Below are positions 50,672 to 59,315 of a DNA stretch of 64,000 nucleotides, in pieces. Position numbers and translations under genes: made by a program. The stretch is taken from positions 376,930 to 440,929 of the forward strand of contig NZ_BLJO01000007.1 of assembly GCF_009932555.1 (NCBI RefSeq). Reading direction: 5' to 3'. The DNA is from Steroidobacter agaridevorans. GTDB lineage: Bacteria > Pseudomonadota > Gammaproteobacteria > Steroidobacterales > Steroidobacteraceae. Position 1 is the first letter of the stretch. Every line of letters begins with the position of its first letter. Under the pieces are notes generated by a model. The model was not told where the DNA came from and did not search any database. It was given only the letters and a program-made list of their open reading frames with translations.

Positions 50672-53600
50672 CAGAACGTCGCCGCCACACCGAAGTAAAT
50701 TCTCCGGTCGTCGAGATACGAGCTGTACAACCGGCCGGGGTTGGTGCGATAGAAACTGTTGATCTCGCGCGTGAGATTCACGCCCTCGAACGTCAGCTGG
50801 AAGTTGTCGTTGATTCTGAACGACGCCGAGGCGTCGACCTGCCCGCGGGCATCGGCATAGTTGCTGCCGCCGGAGGCAATGGAGCCGCCGTTGGTCATGT
50901 ACTCGCTGCGATAGTTGTACGCGACGCGTCCGCTGAACGGCCCCTTCTCGTAGTACACGACCGCGTTCGCGCTGTGCTCGGATGAGTTCGGAATGGGCAA
51001 CGTCTGGCCCGTCAGCTCATCTTTCTCCGGCGTCTCGCTATCGGCGTACGTATAAGTGAACGCATAGCCAAAGCCATCGAAAGGCTGCGGCAGCATGGTC
51101 AGCGCGTGCTGATAGTTGATCTCGACACCCTGAATCTCGCCGTCCTTGCCATTCACCGGCCGACCGATGATGTACGTGTACGCCGCCGGCCCCGTGAGCG
51201 TGTTGTTCGGCGCTTCCGGATGTTCCTCGACCACTTCCACCGACGTCGTGAACGCGGAAACATCTTTATAGAAGGCGCCGACCGCAATCAGACTGGCCGG
51301 CGCGAAGTACCACTCGACCGTGGTATCGAACTGCGTGGCGCGGAACGGATCGAGATCGGGATTGCCTGAGAAGCCCGTCATCGACACCGGCTGCAGCGAA
51401 ATGCCCACGCCCGTGCTCGTGAGGTCCGGACGCGCCACCACCTTGGCCGCGGCAAACCGCAATCGCAAATCGTCGCGCAGGTCGAAGATGAGATTGAGGT
51501 TGGGCAGTGTATCGGAGAACGACTTGCCGGCGCGCGCCTCGATCGCTTGATTGCCGACGATGGTGTAGCCCAAGGATTCGCGGTCGACGTTCACCTGGCG
51601 CACGCCGAGATCGCCCGTCATGGGCACGCCGAACAGGTCGCTGCCGAATCTCACCATCGCAAAGAACGCGTCAGTGGTCTGCTCCACCTGATTGATGGTC
51701 GCCTTGGCGCCCGGAGTGTCGAACGAAATCGGCGTCGCGCCGAGCGCGCTGCGGATCTGGTTGAAGTCGGCCGACCCGGTGAGCACGCGGCGTGGAAAGC
51801 TGCCGCTTTCGCCAGGAAACATTCCACCGATGACGCCCGAGTAATTCAGCCCCGGCACCTCGGTTGCGAGCAACGGCGAGCCCGGTGTCGGATCGTGGCT
51901 GGACAGCGCCGGATAGGTCGAGAGCGGATTGCCGCCGAACACTTCGATCGTCTCGGTGCGCGCGCCGACCTTTACAGACTTGAAGAACCCGTCGAGCTCA
52001 TACTCGACATCGAAGTCCGCGTCGTGACCTTTGTTCTCCGCGACATAATCGACATCGAACGTCGTATAGATCTCGTACTGCGACGGATCGTAGATGTCGT
52101 AGTTGGCATTGAAGCCGTAGTCCGGCGAAACGTTCGAGCCCGCCGCGTCGTAGGAAACACTGGCGAGGTTGCCCGCGCGCTGGCGAGCCACGAGCACGTT
52201 GTCGTTGCCCGAATTGTTGTTGCCGCCGTCACCGCCGAGACCCGCGCCCTCACCTTCGCTCACCGACGCGTTGAGGTTCGCCGTCCAACGGTCCTTGGCC
52301 CAGTGGGCGTTGCCGCTGAGGTATTTGTTGTCGGAGTACGAGTCGCCGCCGTAAATCAGCGGACGCACCGTGACGCCGGAATAGTTGCCGGAGACCAGCG
52401 TGCCGCTGGCATCGATGACGCCGTTGGTGATGTTGTTGGTGAGAATGGCCTGCTGCGTCGAGCGGAGCCGATCGGTCTCGCGGCGAGACTTCACGCCTTC
52501 GAGCGTGAACGTCAGCTCGTCCATCGGACGCCACTGCGCCGACGCGTTCACTGAGTAGCGCTCGTCCTCATAAGTGTTCGCCCAGCTCATCAGGCGCAGC
52601 GGCCGGAAGAAAGTGTCGTTGACGCCATCGCCGGTCGCATCGACGTTGGACACTTGAGTCCAGCCGCCGGATTGATAGACATCGCTCGCACCCGTCGAGT
52701 TGGAATACGAGCCGCTGAGCAACACGCCGAACTTGCGATCCGCGAATGTGTGCGCGACGAAGCCCGACACCTTCTCGCCCCACTCTTCGGCGCGATCGGC
52801 GTACGAGCTCTGCAGGCGGCCGGAGATGACCGAATCGGCCAGATCCAGCGGCCGCTTGGTGCGCAGGTTGATGACCGCACCCAGCCAGCCTTCCACCAGG
52901 TCCGCCGAGGGCGCCTTGATCACGTCGACGCCCGCCAGCAGCTCCGGCGAAACATCCGACAGATTGGGATCGCCGTTGCGAGCGCTGCCGATGAAGCTCT
53001 TGCCATTCAGCAACAGTTTGTTGAGGCCGAGGCCGCGCACGGTGATGGACTTGCCTTCGCCTTCGACGCGCGTCACCTGCACGCCGGGAATCCGGCTCAA
53101 CGTCTCGGCGATGTTTTGATCGGGCAGCTTGCCGATGTCTTCGGCCGAGATCGAATCCATGATGCGCGTGGCGTCGCGCTTCACATCGATGGCGTCGGCA
53201 ATGGATTTTCTGATGCCGACGACGGTGACCGATTCGAGCACGGGCTCCGATGTCGACGCGCTCTCCTGGCCGCCGTCATCTCCGCCGCTATCCTGGGAAG
53301 GTTGTTCTTCCGCAGGCGCCGTCCGTGTCGATGACGACTGCTGCGCACTCGCGAGCACCAGCACGACATCGGACGAAGTGCGTTCGTGACGCAGCCCCGT
53401 TCCCGATAACAAATATTCCAGCGCCTGATCCGCCGTCATCGAGCCGCGCACGCCGGGCGCCTTGCGATCCGCAACGACGGTAGGATCGAACACCAGTTCC
53501 GTTTGCGTCTGCCGCCCGAGCGCCGTCAACGACTGCGCAAGATTGCCACTCTCGATCTCGATCGTTGTTTGCTCGCTGACTTGAGCGAAGGCATTGCCGG

Positions 53601-53676
53601 CCAGCGCGAGCGCGCAGACTCCACCCGTGGCCCATTGAACCTTGTGCACTCTTCCCCCTTCGCTGCTGACGGCCAT
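50671..53676 (-). CDS. TonB-dependent receptor with N-terminal STN signalling domain
   Basis: A 1001-aa outer-membrane receptor/transducer. After the signal peptide (ALALAGNAFAQ) residues about 35-110 form an STN domain (IEIESGNLAQSLTALGRQTQTELVFDP, GLRHERTSSDVVLVL), which contacts the anti-sigma factor FecR. A Ser/Glu/Gln linker, TonB box and plug (VTVVGIRKSIADAI, DQNIAETLSRIPGVQVTRV, KAPSADLVEGWLGAVINLRTKR) follow, matching the Caulobacter-type carbohydrate receptors (TIGR01782). The barrel ends in YFGVAATF. With the FecR-FecI genes upstream this is a full cell-surface signalling unit that induces its own uptake genes. Confidence 0.92.
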   Translation of the reverse strand: MAVSSEGGRVHKVQWATGGVCALALAGNAFAQVSEQTTIEIESGNLAQSLTALGRQTQTELVFDPTVVADRKAPGVRGSMTADQALEYLLSGTGLRHERTSSDVVLVLASAQQSSSTRTAPAEEQPSQDSGGDDGGQESASTSEPVLESVTVVGIRKSIADAIDVKRDATRIMDSISAEDIGKLPDQNIAETLSRIPGVQVTRVEGEGKSITVRGLGLNKLLLNGKSFIGSARNGDPNLSDVSPELLAGVDVIKAPSADLVEGWLGAVINLRTKRPLDLADSVISGRLQSSYADRAEEWGEKVSGFVAHTFADRKFGVLLSGSYSNSTGASDVYQSGGWTQVSNVDATGDGVNDTFFRPLRLMSWANTYEDERYSVNASAQWRPMDELTFTLEGVKSRRETDRLRSTQQAILTNNITNGVIDASGTLVSGNYSGVTVRPLIYGGDSYSDNKYLSGNAHWAKDRWTANLNASVSEGEGAGLGGDGGNNNSGNDNVLVARQRAGNLASVSYDAAGSNVSPDYGFNANYDIYDPSQYEIYTTFDVDYVAENKGHDADFDVEYELDGFFKSVKVGARTETIEVFGGNPLSTYPALSSHDPTPGSPLLATEVPGLNYSGVIGGMFPGESGSFPRRVLTGSADFNQIRSALGATPISFDTPGAKATINQVEQTTDAFFAMVRFGSDLFGVPMTGDLGVRQVNVDRESLGYTIVGNQAIEARAGKSFSDTLPNLNLIFDLRDDLRLRFAAAKVVARPDLTSTGVGISLQPVSMTGFSGNPDLDPFRATQFDTTVEWYFAPASLIAVGAFYKDVSAFTTSVEVVEEHPEAPNNTLTGPAAYTYIIGRPVNGKDGEIQGVEINYQHALTMLPQPFDGFGYAFTYTYADSETPEKDELTGQTLPIPNSSEHSANAVVYYEKGPFSGRVAYNYRSEYMTNGGSIASGGSNYADARGQVDASASFRINDNFQLTFEGVNLTREINSFYRTNPGRLYSSYLDDRRIYFGVAATF

Positions 53677-53727
53677 ACGGCTCTATATTTCCAAGAACGT
53701 GCAGCGCTCGAAAAACCGCCAGCGTTG

Positions 53728-54777
53728 TCAGCGCGGAACCAGGGCGAACCGGTCGGTGCCGCGATATTCGATCGTGACCGGATGCAAGCTGGTCACGGCT
53801 TCCAGGAACTTGCGCTGGCTGTTGGTGCGAAACACACCCGAGATCGGCAGCTTCGCGACCTGCGGATCGTCGATGCTGATGGTCTGTGCGGAGTAGCGAT
53901 TGAACTCGGCGACCGCATCGGCCAGCGACGTGTTGTCGAACTCGATGAGCCCATCGCGCCATTTCAGCAAACGTTCCTGATCTTCCGCTGCCGCGCGCAC
54001 GACTTGTTTGTCGGTCGCCACGAGCGCCTCGCCGGGATTGAGATGAACGCTTGCTGTGGAGTCTCGAGTCGGAGGCGACGCGGAACCGGAGGGCTCGGCA
54101 TTCTCGACGACGACGTGACCTTCGACGAGTTGCACCTCGACCCGTCCCTGATCGAGCCGGACATCGAAAGCCGTGCCCACCGCGACGATTTGCTTGCCGC
54201 CCGCCACCACGACGAACGGCCGCGACGGATCTTTCGCGACATTGAAAAACGCCTGGCCGCGGAGGACTTCGACGGTGCGCCGGCGGCCGTCGAAAACGAC
54301 ATCGAGGTCGGTCTCCGTGTTGAGCGTGAGCGCCGAGCCATCCGGCAATGTCACATCGAGTTTCTCGCCGCGTCGGGTGACGTAATCCGCCGCGCCCTTC
54401 TCGTAAAGCGAAGCGACGGGACCGCCGCGAAACAAATTGGAACCGTCGCCAGCGACGATGAGAGCTCCCAGACCAGCAAACAGCAGCACGAGCGCCGCCG
54501 CCGCCGCTCTGACCCCGAGCCAGGAACGTTCCGATTGATAACGCAGCGCCGCCCGACGAAGCGCATCCAACGATGCATCTTCGGGCGAGGCATCGAAGAC
54601 ATGCATCGCCGCCAGGGCACGCTCGTAAGCCGCGGCATTCTCGGCCGATCGACTGCGCCAGGCCTCGAAGGCACGACGCTCTTCGTCGGAGACATTGTCG
54701 CCATCGAGGCGCACCGCCCAGCGCGCGGCCGCTTCGGCGGAGGACAGATCTGCGGGGACGGGACGAGCGCGCATCAT
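53728..54777 (-). CDS. FecR-type anti-sigma factor/transducer
   Basis: A 349-aa single-span membrane protein. Residues 1-80 hold the FecR N-terminal anti-sigma region (AARWAVRLDGDNVSDEERRAFEAWRSRS, ending AAYERALAAM). A membrane helix at about 90-112 (AAAAALVLLFAGLGALIV) leads to the periplasmic FecR domain (about 135-235, YVTRRGEKLDVTLPDGSALTLNTET, GQAFFNVAKDPSRPFVVVAG, AVGTAFDVRL) and a C-terminal STN-like part that meets the receptor. The ATG overlaps the FecI stop by 4 bp; the receptor gene follows by 51 bp. Confidence 0.92.
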   Translation of the reverse strand: MMRARPVPADLSSAEAAARWAVRLDGDNVSDEERRAFEAWRSRSAENAAAYERALAAMHVFDASPEDASLDALRRAALRYQSERSWLGVRAAAAALVLLFAGLGALIVAGDGSNLFRGGPVASLYEKGAADYVTRRGEKLDVTLPDGSALTLNTETDLDVVFDGRRRTVEVLRGQAFFNVAKDPSRPFVVVAGGKQIVAVGTAFDVRLDQGRVEVQLVEGHVVVENAEPSGSASPPTRDSTASVHLNPGEALVATDKQVVRAAAEDQERLLKWRDGLIEFDNTSLADAVAEFNRYSAQTISIDDPQVAKLPISGVFRTNSQRKFLEAVTSLHPVTIEYRGTDRFALVPR

Positions 54778-55316
54778 GACTTCCCGTTCAAACGCAGATC
54801 GAGATGAGCCACGGCGCGCGCCATGTGCTTCTCCACCGTGCTCATCGGCATCTGCAAACGTTTGGCAATGTCGGCGTAGCGCATGCCCTCGAGCCGCCGC
54901 AGAAGAAAGATGGTGCGCGTGACCTCCGGCAGTTCGAGCACTGCCGCCGTCGCGCTCGCCAGGCTTTGCTTGCCGGCGAGATCGCGTTCGGGCGTGGCAT
55001 CGTCCTCGAGATTCGGCAGCTCGACTTCGAGCTGCTCGTGCGCGGCCGACTGACGCACCTGGCGCTTGCGCAGCCAGTCGTTGAGCACGCTTTGCGCGGT
55101 CTGGAAGACGTAACCGGCGACGATCTGCGAGCCGTCGGCCTGCACTTTGCGCACCAGGCGCACGAACACGTCCTGGACCAGGTCGTCGATCTCGTGCTGT
55201 TCCTTGACGCGTTTACCGAAGAATCGCCCCAGCGCAGGACGAAACTGGCGCGAAAGCAGCGCTATTTGCTCCGATTCCGCGCTCTCGCCGCGGCGTGCCT
55301 GTCCCGGCGCATCCAT
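54774..55316 (-). CDS. FecI-type ECF sigma factor
   Basis: A 180-aa sigma factor. Region 2: FFGKRVKEQHEIDDLVQDVFVRLVRKV; region 4: LELPEVTRTIFLLRRLEGMRYADIAKRLQMPMSTVEKHMARAVAHL. The group is FecI-like by its partner genes FecR and STN receptor downstream. It would be freed when the receptor binds substrate and then transcribe 50671-53676 and its lipoprotein gene. Its own promoter region holds 216 bp up to the lipoprotein gene at 55533 with no clear element. Confidence 0.92.
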   Translation of the reverse strand: MDAPGQARRGESAESEQIALLSRQFRPALGRFFGKRVKEQHEIDDLVQDVFVRLVRKVQADGSQIVAGYVFQTAQSVLNDWLRKRQVRQSAAHEQLEVELPNLEDDATPERDLAGKQSLASATAAVLELPEVTRTIFLLRRLEGMRYADIAKRLQMPMSTVEKHMARAVAHLDLRLNGKS

Positions 55317-55532
55317 CTCGACCCGATTCTCCAGCTCAACCCGGCGTAGCCCGCCATAGTAGATAAGAACGCGCCCCTGACTAAAACCCGCCGCTGCCCT
55401 GCTTGCTGGCTGTCAGCCCGATCTGATATCGAGTGCGCCACATTCTCCGGCTGCCCGAGACGGCAAGATAATTCTCAGCGGGAGCGGCGCGAAACCGGGG
55501 AGCGCGCGCAAAACGGCGCTTGACGCGCTAGA

Positions 55533-55994
55533 TCAGGAGGCGTCGATCTCGATCGTATTGCCGGCCACGACGCGGTCTTCTTCGCATTTGACTTTGTCGA
55601 GCGGCGTCAATGACACCTTGCCGGACGCGCGCACGGTCGCCACGCGAGACTGATCGAGCTGGTATTCGCTGTGGAACTCGACGGCGTTCTCGGGGACCAC
55701 TTCCCACTGCACGCTGTGCGCCACTTCGGGCTCGACTTCGACCGGCGGCCGATACACCCAGCACTGACCGGGCGTGAGCTCGCTGCGCGAAATCTTTTTC
55801 CACTGTCCGGTGGTGCGGCGCTCGACGTGCAACACCACCTGCCCGCCGGGTGGCACCTTCATGGGCGATGCCGTGGCTTTCAATTCGACCGTTTGCTGTC
55901 CGTCGAGGACATAGACGGTCGGGCCGCGTTGTTCGCCGCAGCCGGCGACCAGGGCGAGGATGCCGGGAACGAGCAGAATAGCTACGGATCGCAT
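55533..55994 (-). CDS. Lipoprotein of unknown function
   Basis: A 153-aa protein with lipobox LVAGC (Cys at residue 19) and a beta-rich mature part (VVLHVERRTTGQWKKISRSEL, PENAVEFHSEYQ, RVATVRASGKVSLTPLDKVKC), perhaps an immunoglobulin-like domain with one disulfide (CWV...CEED). It is divergent from the ECF sigma gene at 56111, across 116 bp. No family recognised. Its neighbour suggests it may be a target of that sigma factor, but no promoter match was made. Confidence 0.65.
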   Translation of the reverse strand: MRSVAILLVPGILALVAGCGEQRGPTVYVLDGQQTVELKATASPMKVPPGGQVVLHVERRTTGQWKKISRSELTPGQCWVYRPPVEVEPEVAHSVQWEVVPENAVEFHSEYQLDQSRVATVRASGKVSLTPLDKVKCEEDRVVAGNTIEIDAS

Positions 55995-56110
55995 GATGGG
56001 ATGGTTTACCTCGCCGCTATGTTGACGGAATCATCCCCGGCAGGCCAGCTTGACACCGCTTTTGCACGTGTTGCCGTGATACTTCCGGGCTCGCGTCGTA
56101 TATAGCTTTC

Positions 56111-56641
56111 ATGGTCTCGCAACAGATGGACATGGCCAACGCCGGCTCCCGGGAGCCGGCGGACAAAGTGGACTGGGACGCGGTGTACGCGGATCAGCTG
56201 CCACGCATTTACAACTATTTCCGGTTCCGGCTGGGTGGCGAGGCCGAGGTCGAGGATCTGACCGCCCGCACCTTCGAGAAGGCCTGGTCGGCCCGTGCCC
56301 GCTATCGGCGCGACCTGGCCGGCTTCTCGACCTGGTTGTTCAGGATCGCTCAGAACGTGGGCATCGACTACCTGCGCTCCCGGCACCCGCACGCGCCGCT
56401 GGATGCGGCCGTCGATCTTGCCGCCGAGATCACGCCGGAACTGGAAGCCGCCCGGGATTCCGATCTGTCACGACTGGGCCGGCTCACCGCCCGACTGCCC
56501 GAGCGCGAGCAGGAGCTGATCGCATTGAAGTATGGCGCCGCGCTCAACAATCGCGAGATCGCGCGCCTCACCGGGTTGAGCGAATCGAACGTCGGCACCT
56601 CGTTGTATCGAATCGTTCAGACGCTGCGTTCGCAATGGTGA
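56111..56641 (+). CDS. ECF sigma factor, first of the PstS-fusion module
   Basis: A 176-aa sigma factor. Region 2: LPRIYNYFRFRLGGEAEVEDLTARTFEKAWSAR; core-binding FSTWLFRIAQNVGIDYLR; region 4: LPEREQELIALKYGAALNNREIARLTGLSESNVGTSLYRIVQTL. It is followed after 15 bp by a membrane protein whose N-terminus looks anti-sigma-like and whose periplasmic part is PstS-like, and then by a periplasmic N0/N1 protein. The arrangement sigma-sensor-signalling-domain protein suggests signal-controlled activity, probably on phosphate or a related anion (inference). Confidence 0.88.
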   Translation: MVSQQMDMANAGSREPADKVDWDAVYADQLPRIYNYFRFRLGGEAEVEDLTARTFEKAWSARARYRRDLAGFSTWLFRIAQNVGIDYLRSRHPHAPLDAAVDLAAEITPELEAARDSDLSRLGRLTARLPEREQELIALKYGAALNNREIARLTGLSESNVGTSLYRIVQTLRSQW

Positions 56642-56656
56642 CGACAGGAAGCAGCG

Positions 56657-58108
56657 ATGCATGACGAATTCTTGAAAGCACTTCGCCGCGACCCGCCGCC
56701 CCAGTTCGCGCGTCGGCTCAAACAGCAACTGCAGGCGCAGGACGCAGAAGCCAAGCGGCGCTCCTGGTCGCGGCGGACCCGCGCCCTGGTGTTTCTGATC
56801 GTCGGGTCGGCGTTCGCGAGCGGAATGTTAGTTCTCGAAAGGCAGTCGTCCGAGAAGTCGGAGCCCGCGCAATCGCAAGCGCAGACACAGATGGCCGCCG
56901 CAAAGTCGGACTCGACCGCGTATCGACCGCGCTCTCTCGGCCCCGGGTTCGTGCCCGAAGGCAACGGCGCGACCCCGTTTGATAATGACAACTCACACGA
57001 ACCGGCGGGCTCGCCAGCAAACATGGGTTTCCCGGCTCAGCCAGGTTCGACGACAGAAGGTCCCGCCGCCGCCGCACCGAGTACCCCGGAGCAGACGACG
57101 CAGGGCGGGCTGATCCGATCGCAACCGCCAGCGCGGATTGCAGTGTCGCCGCTCACGGATGCTCTGGTACTCAGCGTTCTGGCCCGCCGGCCACCCGGCA
57201 AACTCGGCGCCGAGCCGCGGACCCAGACAATCGAAGCAGACGCTGCTTTTGCCGGGCTGTGCGCGCCCGGCAACGCTCGGCAGTTCGATATGGTCGTAGC
57301 GTCGCGCCGCATCGCTCATGCTGAGTTTGCAACTTGCCGTCGCAATGGCATCGACAGAATCATCGAGTCGAAGCTCGGCTATCAGGCGCTGGTGCTCACC
57401 GGCGGTCGTGACAGCACGCCCATGAAGTTGTCGGCGAGCGATGTATATCTTGCGATTGCGAGAAAGATCCCCGATCCACTCGAACCGGCGCGCTTCATCG
57501 ACAACCCGAACATCACCTGGGACCAGATCGATGGCAAGCTCGAATATCGCCCCATCGCGCTGTTTGGACCCGCTCGCGCCACTCCCCTGCATCGGCTCTT
57601 CGCAGCGGCGTTGCTCGAGCGTGGCTGCAACGCACAGCGATCTATCGAAAGGCTGCGCCTCGCCGACCCGGACCTGCACGCGGATCTATGCCACACGGTG
57701 CGTGACGATCGTCTCTATTCGGAAGTCGAGCAAACCGCTTCGCTGATTCCCCAGAATCTGTGGGCCGACCCGAATGCGTTCGTGCTGGTGGACTACGAGT
57801 TCTATCGCGAGAATCGAGGCCAACTCTCCGTCAGCGCCCTCGAAGGCCCGGAGCCCTCCACCGCGGCGTTTGCGGACGGCACCTATCCGCTCGCCCGGCC
57901 GATCTATCTGTACGTGAACCTGACCCACCTCACTCGCGTGGTCGATGCCTATGGCTTGATGCGCGAACTGCAGTCAATGGAGCGTTATGCTCGCGGCGAC
58001 TCCGGCTTCGTTCGCCTCGATGAGCAAGACGCGCAGCAACAGCGGTCCCGCCCGACGCAAACACTTTCCGAATCCGATCTCATCCCCGAAAGGAGTGTCC
58101 CCCGATGA
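56657..58108 (+). CDS. Membrane protein: anti-sigma-like N-terminus fused to PstS-like phosphate-binding domain
   Basis: A 483-aa protein with a basic cytoplasmic N-terminus of about 40 residues (DEFLKALRRDPPPQFARRL), one membrane helix at about 45-62 (ALVFLIVGSAFASGMLVL), a Pro/Ser/Gln-rich linker to about 165, and a periplasmic PstS-type binding domain. PstS hallmarks: FDMVVASRRIAHAEFATC with RRNGIDRIIESKLGYQALVL, then LSASDVYLAIARKIPDPLEP, NPNITWDQID, IALFGPARATPLHRLFAAALLERGC and YPLARPIYLYVN. The first phosphate-loop is degenerate (VSPLTDALVLSVLA instead of the G-S-S/T-T loop). It sits directly after an ECF sigma gene and overlaps the N0/N1 gene by ATGA. Function as anti-sigma factor with phosphate or anion sensing is inference from position and domain order. 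Confidence 0.75.
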   Translation: MHDEFLKALRRDPPPQFARRLKQQLQAQDAEAKRRSWSRRTRALVFLIVGSAFASGMLVLERQSSEKSEPAQSQAQTQMAAAKSDSTAYRPRSLGPGFVPEGNGATPFDNDNSHEPAGSPANMGFPAQPGSTTEGPAAAAPSTPEQTTQGGLIRSQPPARIAVSPLTDALVLSVLARRPPGKLGAEPRTQTIEADAAFAGLCAPGNARQFDMVVASRRIAHAEFATCRRNGIDRIIESKLGYQALVLTGGRDSTPMKLSASDVYLAIARKIPDPLEPARFIDNPNITWDQIDGKLEYRPIALFGPARATPLHRLFAAALLERGCNAQRSIERLRLADPDLHADLCHTVRDDRLYSEVEQTASLIPQNLWADPNAFVLVDYEFYRENRGQLSVSALEGPEPSTAAFADGTYPLARPIYLYVNLTHLTRVVDAYGLMRELQSMERYARGDSGFVRLDEQDAQQQRSRPTQTLSESDLIPERSVPR

Positions 58109-58704
58109 AGTCCCGCGCCTGCCTGTTTGCGCACGCCTGTGCCGTTCTTGCGCTGCTGAGCGCCCCTCACGCGCCAGCGGAAAGCCCGGCTCCGGCCAGT
58201 CCCAGCGCTGTTCCGATCACGCAAGTGATCGCAGGCACGGCCAGGAAAACCGGCAAGAAGTTTCTGGTCGAGCGGCGCGTTGTCGGCGATGTGACGGTCA
58301 TCGGGCTCGACCCCGATAACCTCGACTACCCCACGCTGCTGTCCGTGCTGGAGCTGAACGGATTCTCTGCTGTCGATGACGGCAAATATGTCCGCGTCGT
58401 GCCCGATGCGAACTCGCGGCAGTTTGCCGGCCCGGTGCTAACCGGCGGCGACGGTTCTTACGCGAGCGCCGAGTACGTGACTCGCATTCTCTCGGTCAAG
58501 AACGTGCCGGCCGCGATGCTGGTGCCGGTGCTGCGCCCGCTGGTCCCGCAAAACGGCCACCTGGTCGCCCTGCCCTGCGCGAACAAGCTGATCCTGGCGG
58601 ACACTTACGCCAACGTGAAGCGCATGGAAAAAATCGTGAGCGCGCTCGATGCCGGCGGCGAGCCGTACACGCCGGAGAAATGCAGTCCGTCGACCGGCAA
58701 CTGA
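58105..58704 (+). CDS. Stand-alone secretin N0/N1 domain periplasmic protein
   Basis: A 199-aa exported protein (signal peptide ending APAES). Residues about 37-100 form a secretin N0-like domain (ARKTGKKFLVERRVVGDVTVIGL, LELNGFSAVDDGKYVRVV), structurally akin to the STN domain of TonB receptors, and about 118-185 an N1 domain (YVTRILSVKNVPAAMLVPVLRPLVPQNGHLVALPCANKLILADTYANVKRMEKIVSAL), closely like GspD. The secretin channel is absent and no frame after it restores it, so this is a natural short protein, not a broken gspD. By analogy with VreA of Pseudomonas, a signalling domain without barrel, it may talk to the anti-sigma protein it overlaps. Confidence 0.8.
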   Translation: MKSRACLFAHACAVLALLSAPHAPAESPAPASPSAVPITQVIAGTARKTGKKFLVERRVVGDVTVIGLDPDNLDYPTLLSVLELNGFSAVDDGKYVRVVPDANSRQFAGPVLTGGDGSYASAEYVTRILSVKNVPAAMLVPVLRPLVPQNGHLVALPCANKLILADTYANVKRMEKIVSALDAGGEPYTPEKCSPSTGN

Positions 58705-58745
58705 ATCGGTTGTAAGAAAATCCGGGCAGCGCGAACTAACTATGC

Positions 58746-59315
58746 ATGGACGGCCTTTCACCCGACACAGTTTTGGACGCGCTGCCTCGACCCGCGCAAA
58801 CCACCGATGAAGCGGATCGACTGTTTGCCCGCGCCCTCGCCGAATTTGGGCCGGCCATAGCGCGCATCGTCGGCGCGAACGAAGCCAATCGCGAGCTGCG
58901 GGCGGATCTGCAACAAGAGATCTATCTCGAGCTGTGGCGCAGCTTTGCGATCTTCGACGGCCGCTGCTCGCTCGGCACTTGGGTATATCGAGTCGCGCAC
59001 AACCTGGCGGCCCGACATGTCACTCGACGCCAGCGCCTGAGCCATCGCGAGCTCTGCAACCTGGAAGAAATCATCGAGCCCATCGACCCGCACGATGCGG
59101 CCCGTCAGCTCGACGATGAGCAGCGGCTCGGCCTGCTGAACAAGCTGATCGGCCAGCTCAAGCCGCTCGATCGCCAGATCGTGCTGTTGTATCTGGATGA
59201 CCTGGACACCGCGCAGATCAGCGAAGTCACCGGCCTGTCCGTGAGTCACGTCGGCGTAAAAATCCATCGAGCCAAACGCCTGCTCGTACAGTTGTACGAG
59301 GGACATCAGTCATGA
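58746..59315 (+). CDS. ECF sigma factor, second of the array
   Basis: A 189-aa sigma factor: region 2 LQQEIYLELWRSFAIFDGRCSLGTWVYRVAHNLAARHV and region 4 LIGQLKPLDRQIVLLYLDDLDTAQISEVTGLSVSHVGVKIHRAKRLLVQLY. It is not closely similar to the sigma at 56111 (different region 4 end). The ATG at 58746 lies 42 bp after the N0/N1 gene and its stop overlaps the next membrane protein by 4 bp, the usual pairing of sigma and anti-sigma. Confidence 0.88.
   Translation: MDGLSPDTVLDALPRPAQTTDEADRLFARALAEFGPAIARIVGANEANRELRADLQQEIYLELWRSFAIFDGRCSLGTWVYRVAHNLAARHVTRRQRLSHRELCNLEEIIEPIDPHDAARQLDDEQRLGLLNKLIGQLKPLDRQIVLLYLDDLDTAQISEVTGLSVSHVGVKIHRAKRLLVQLYEGHQS

Noticed and set aside
58105-58704. Broken gspD secretin gene
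   Set aside because: The frame has its own signal peptide, clean stop and the next gene begins 42 bp later; no remnant of a secretin channel is found in other frames.
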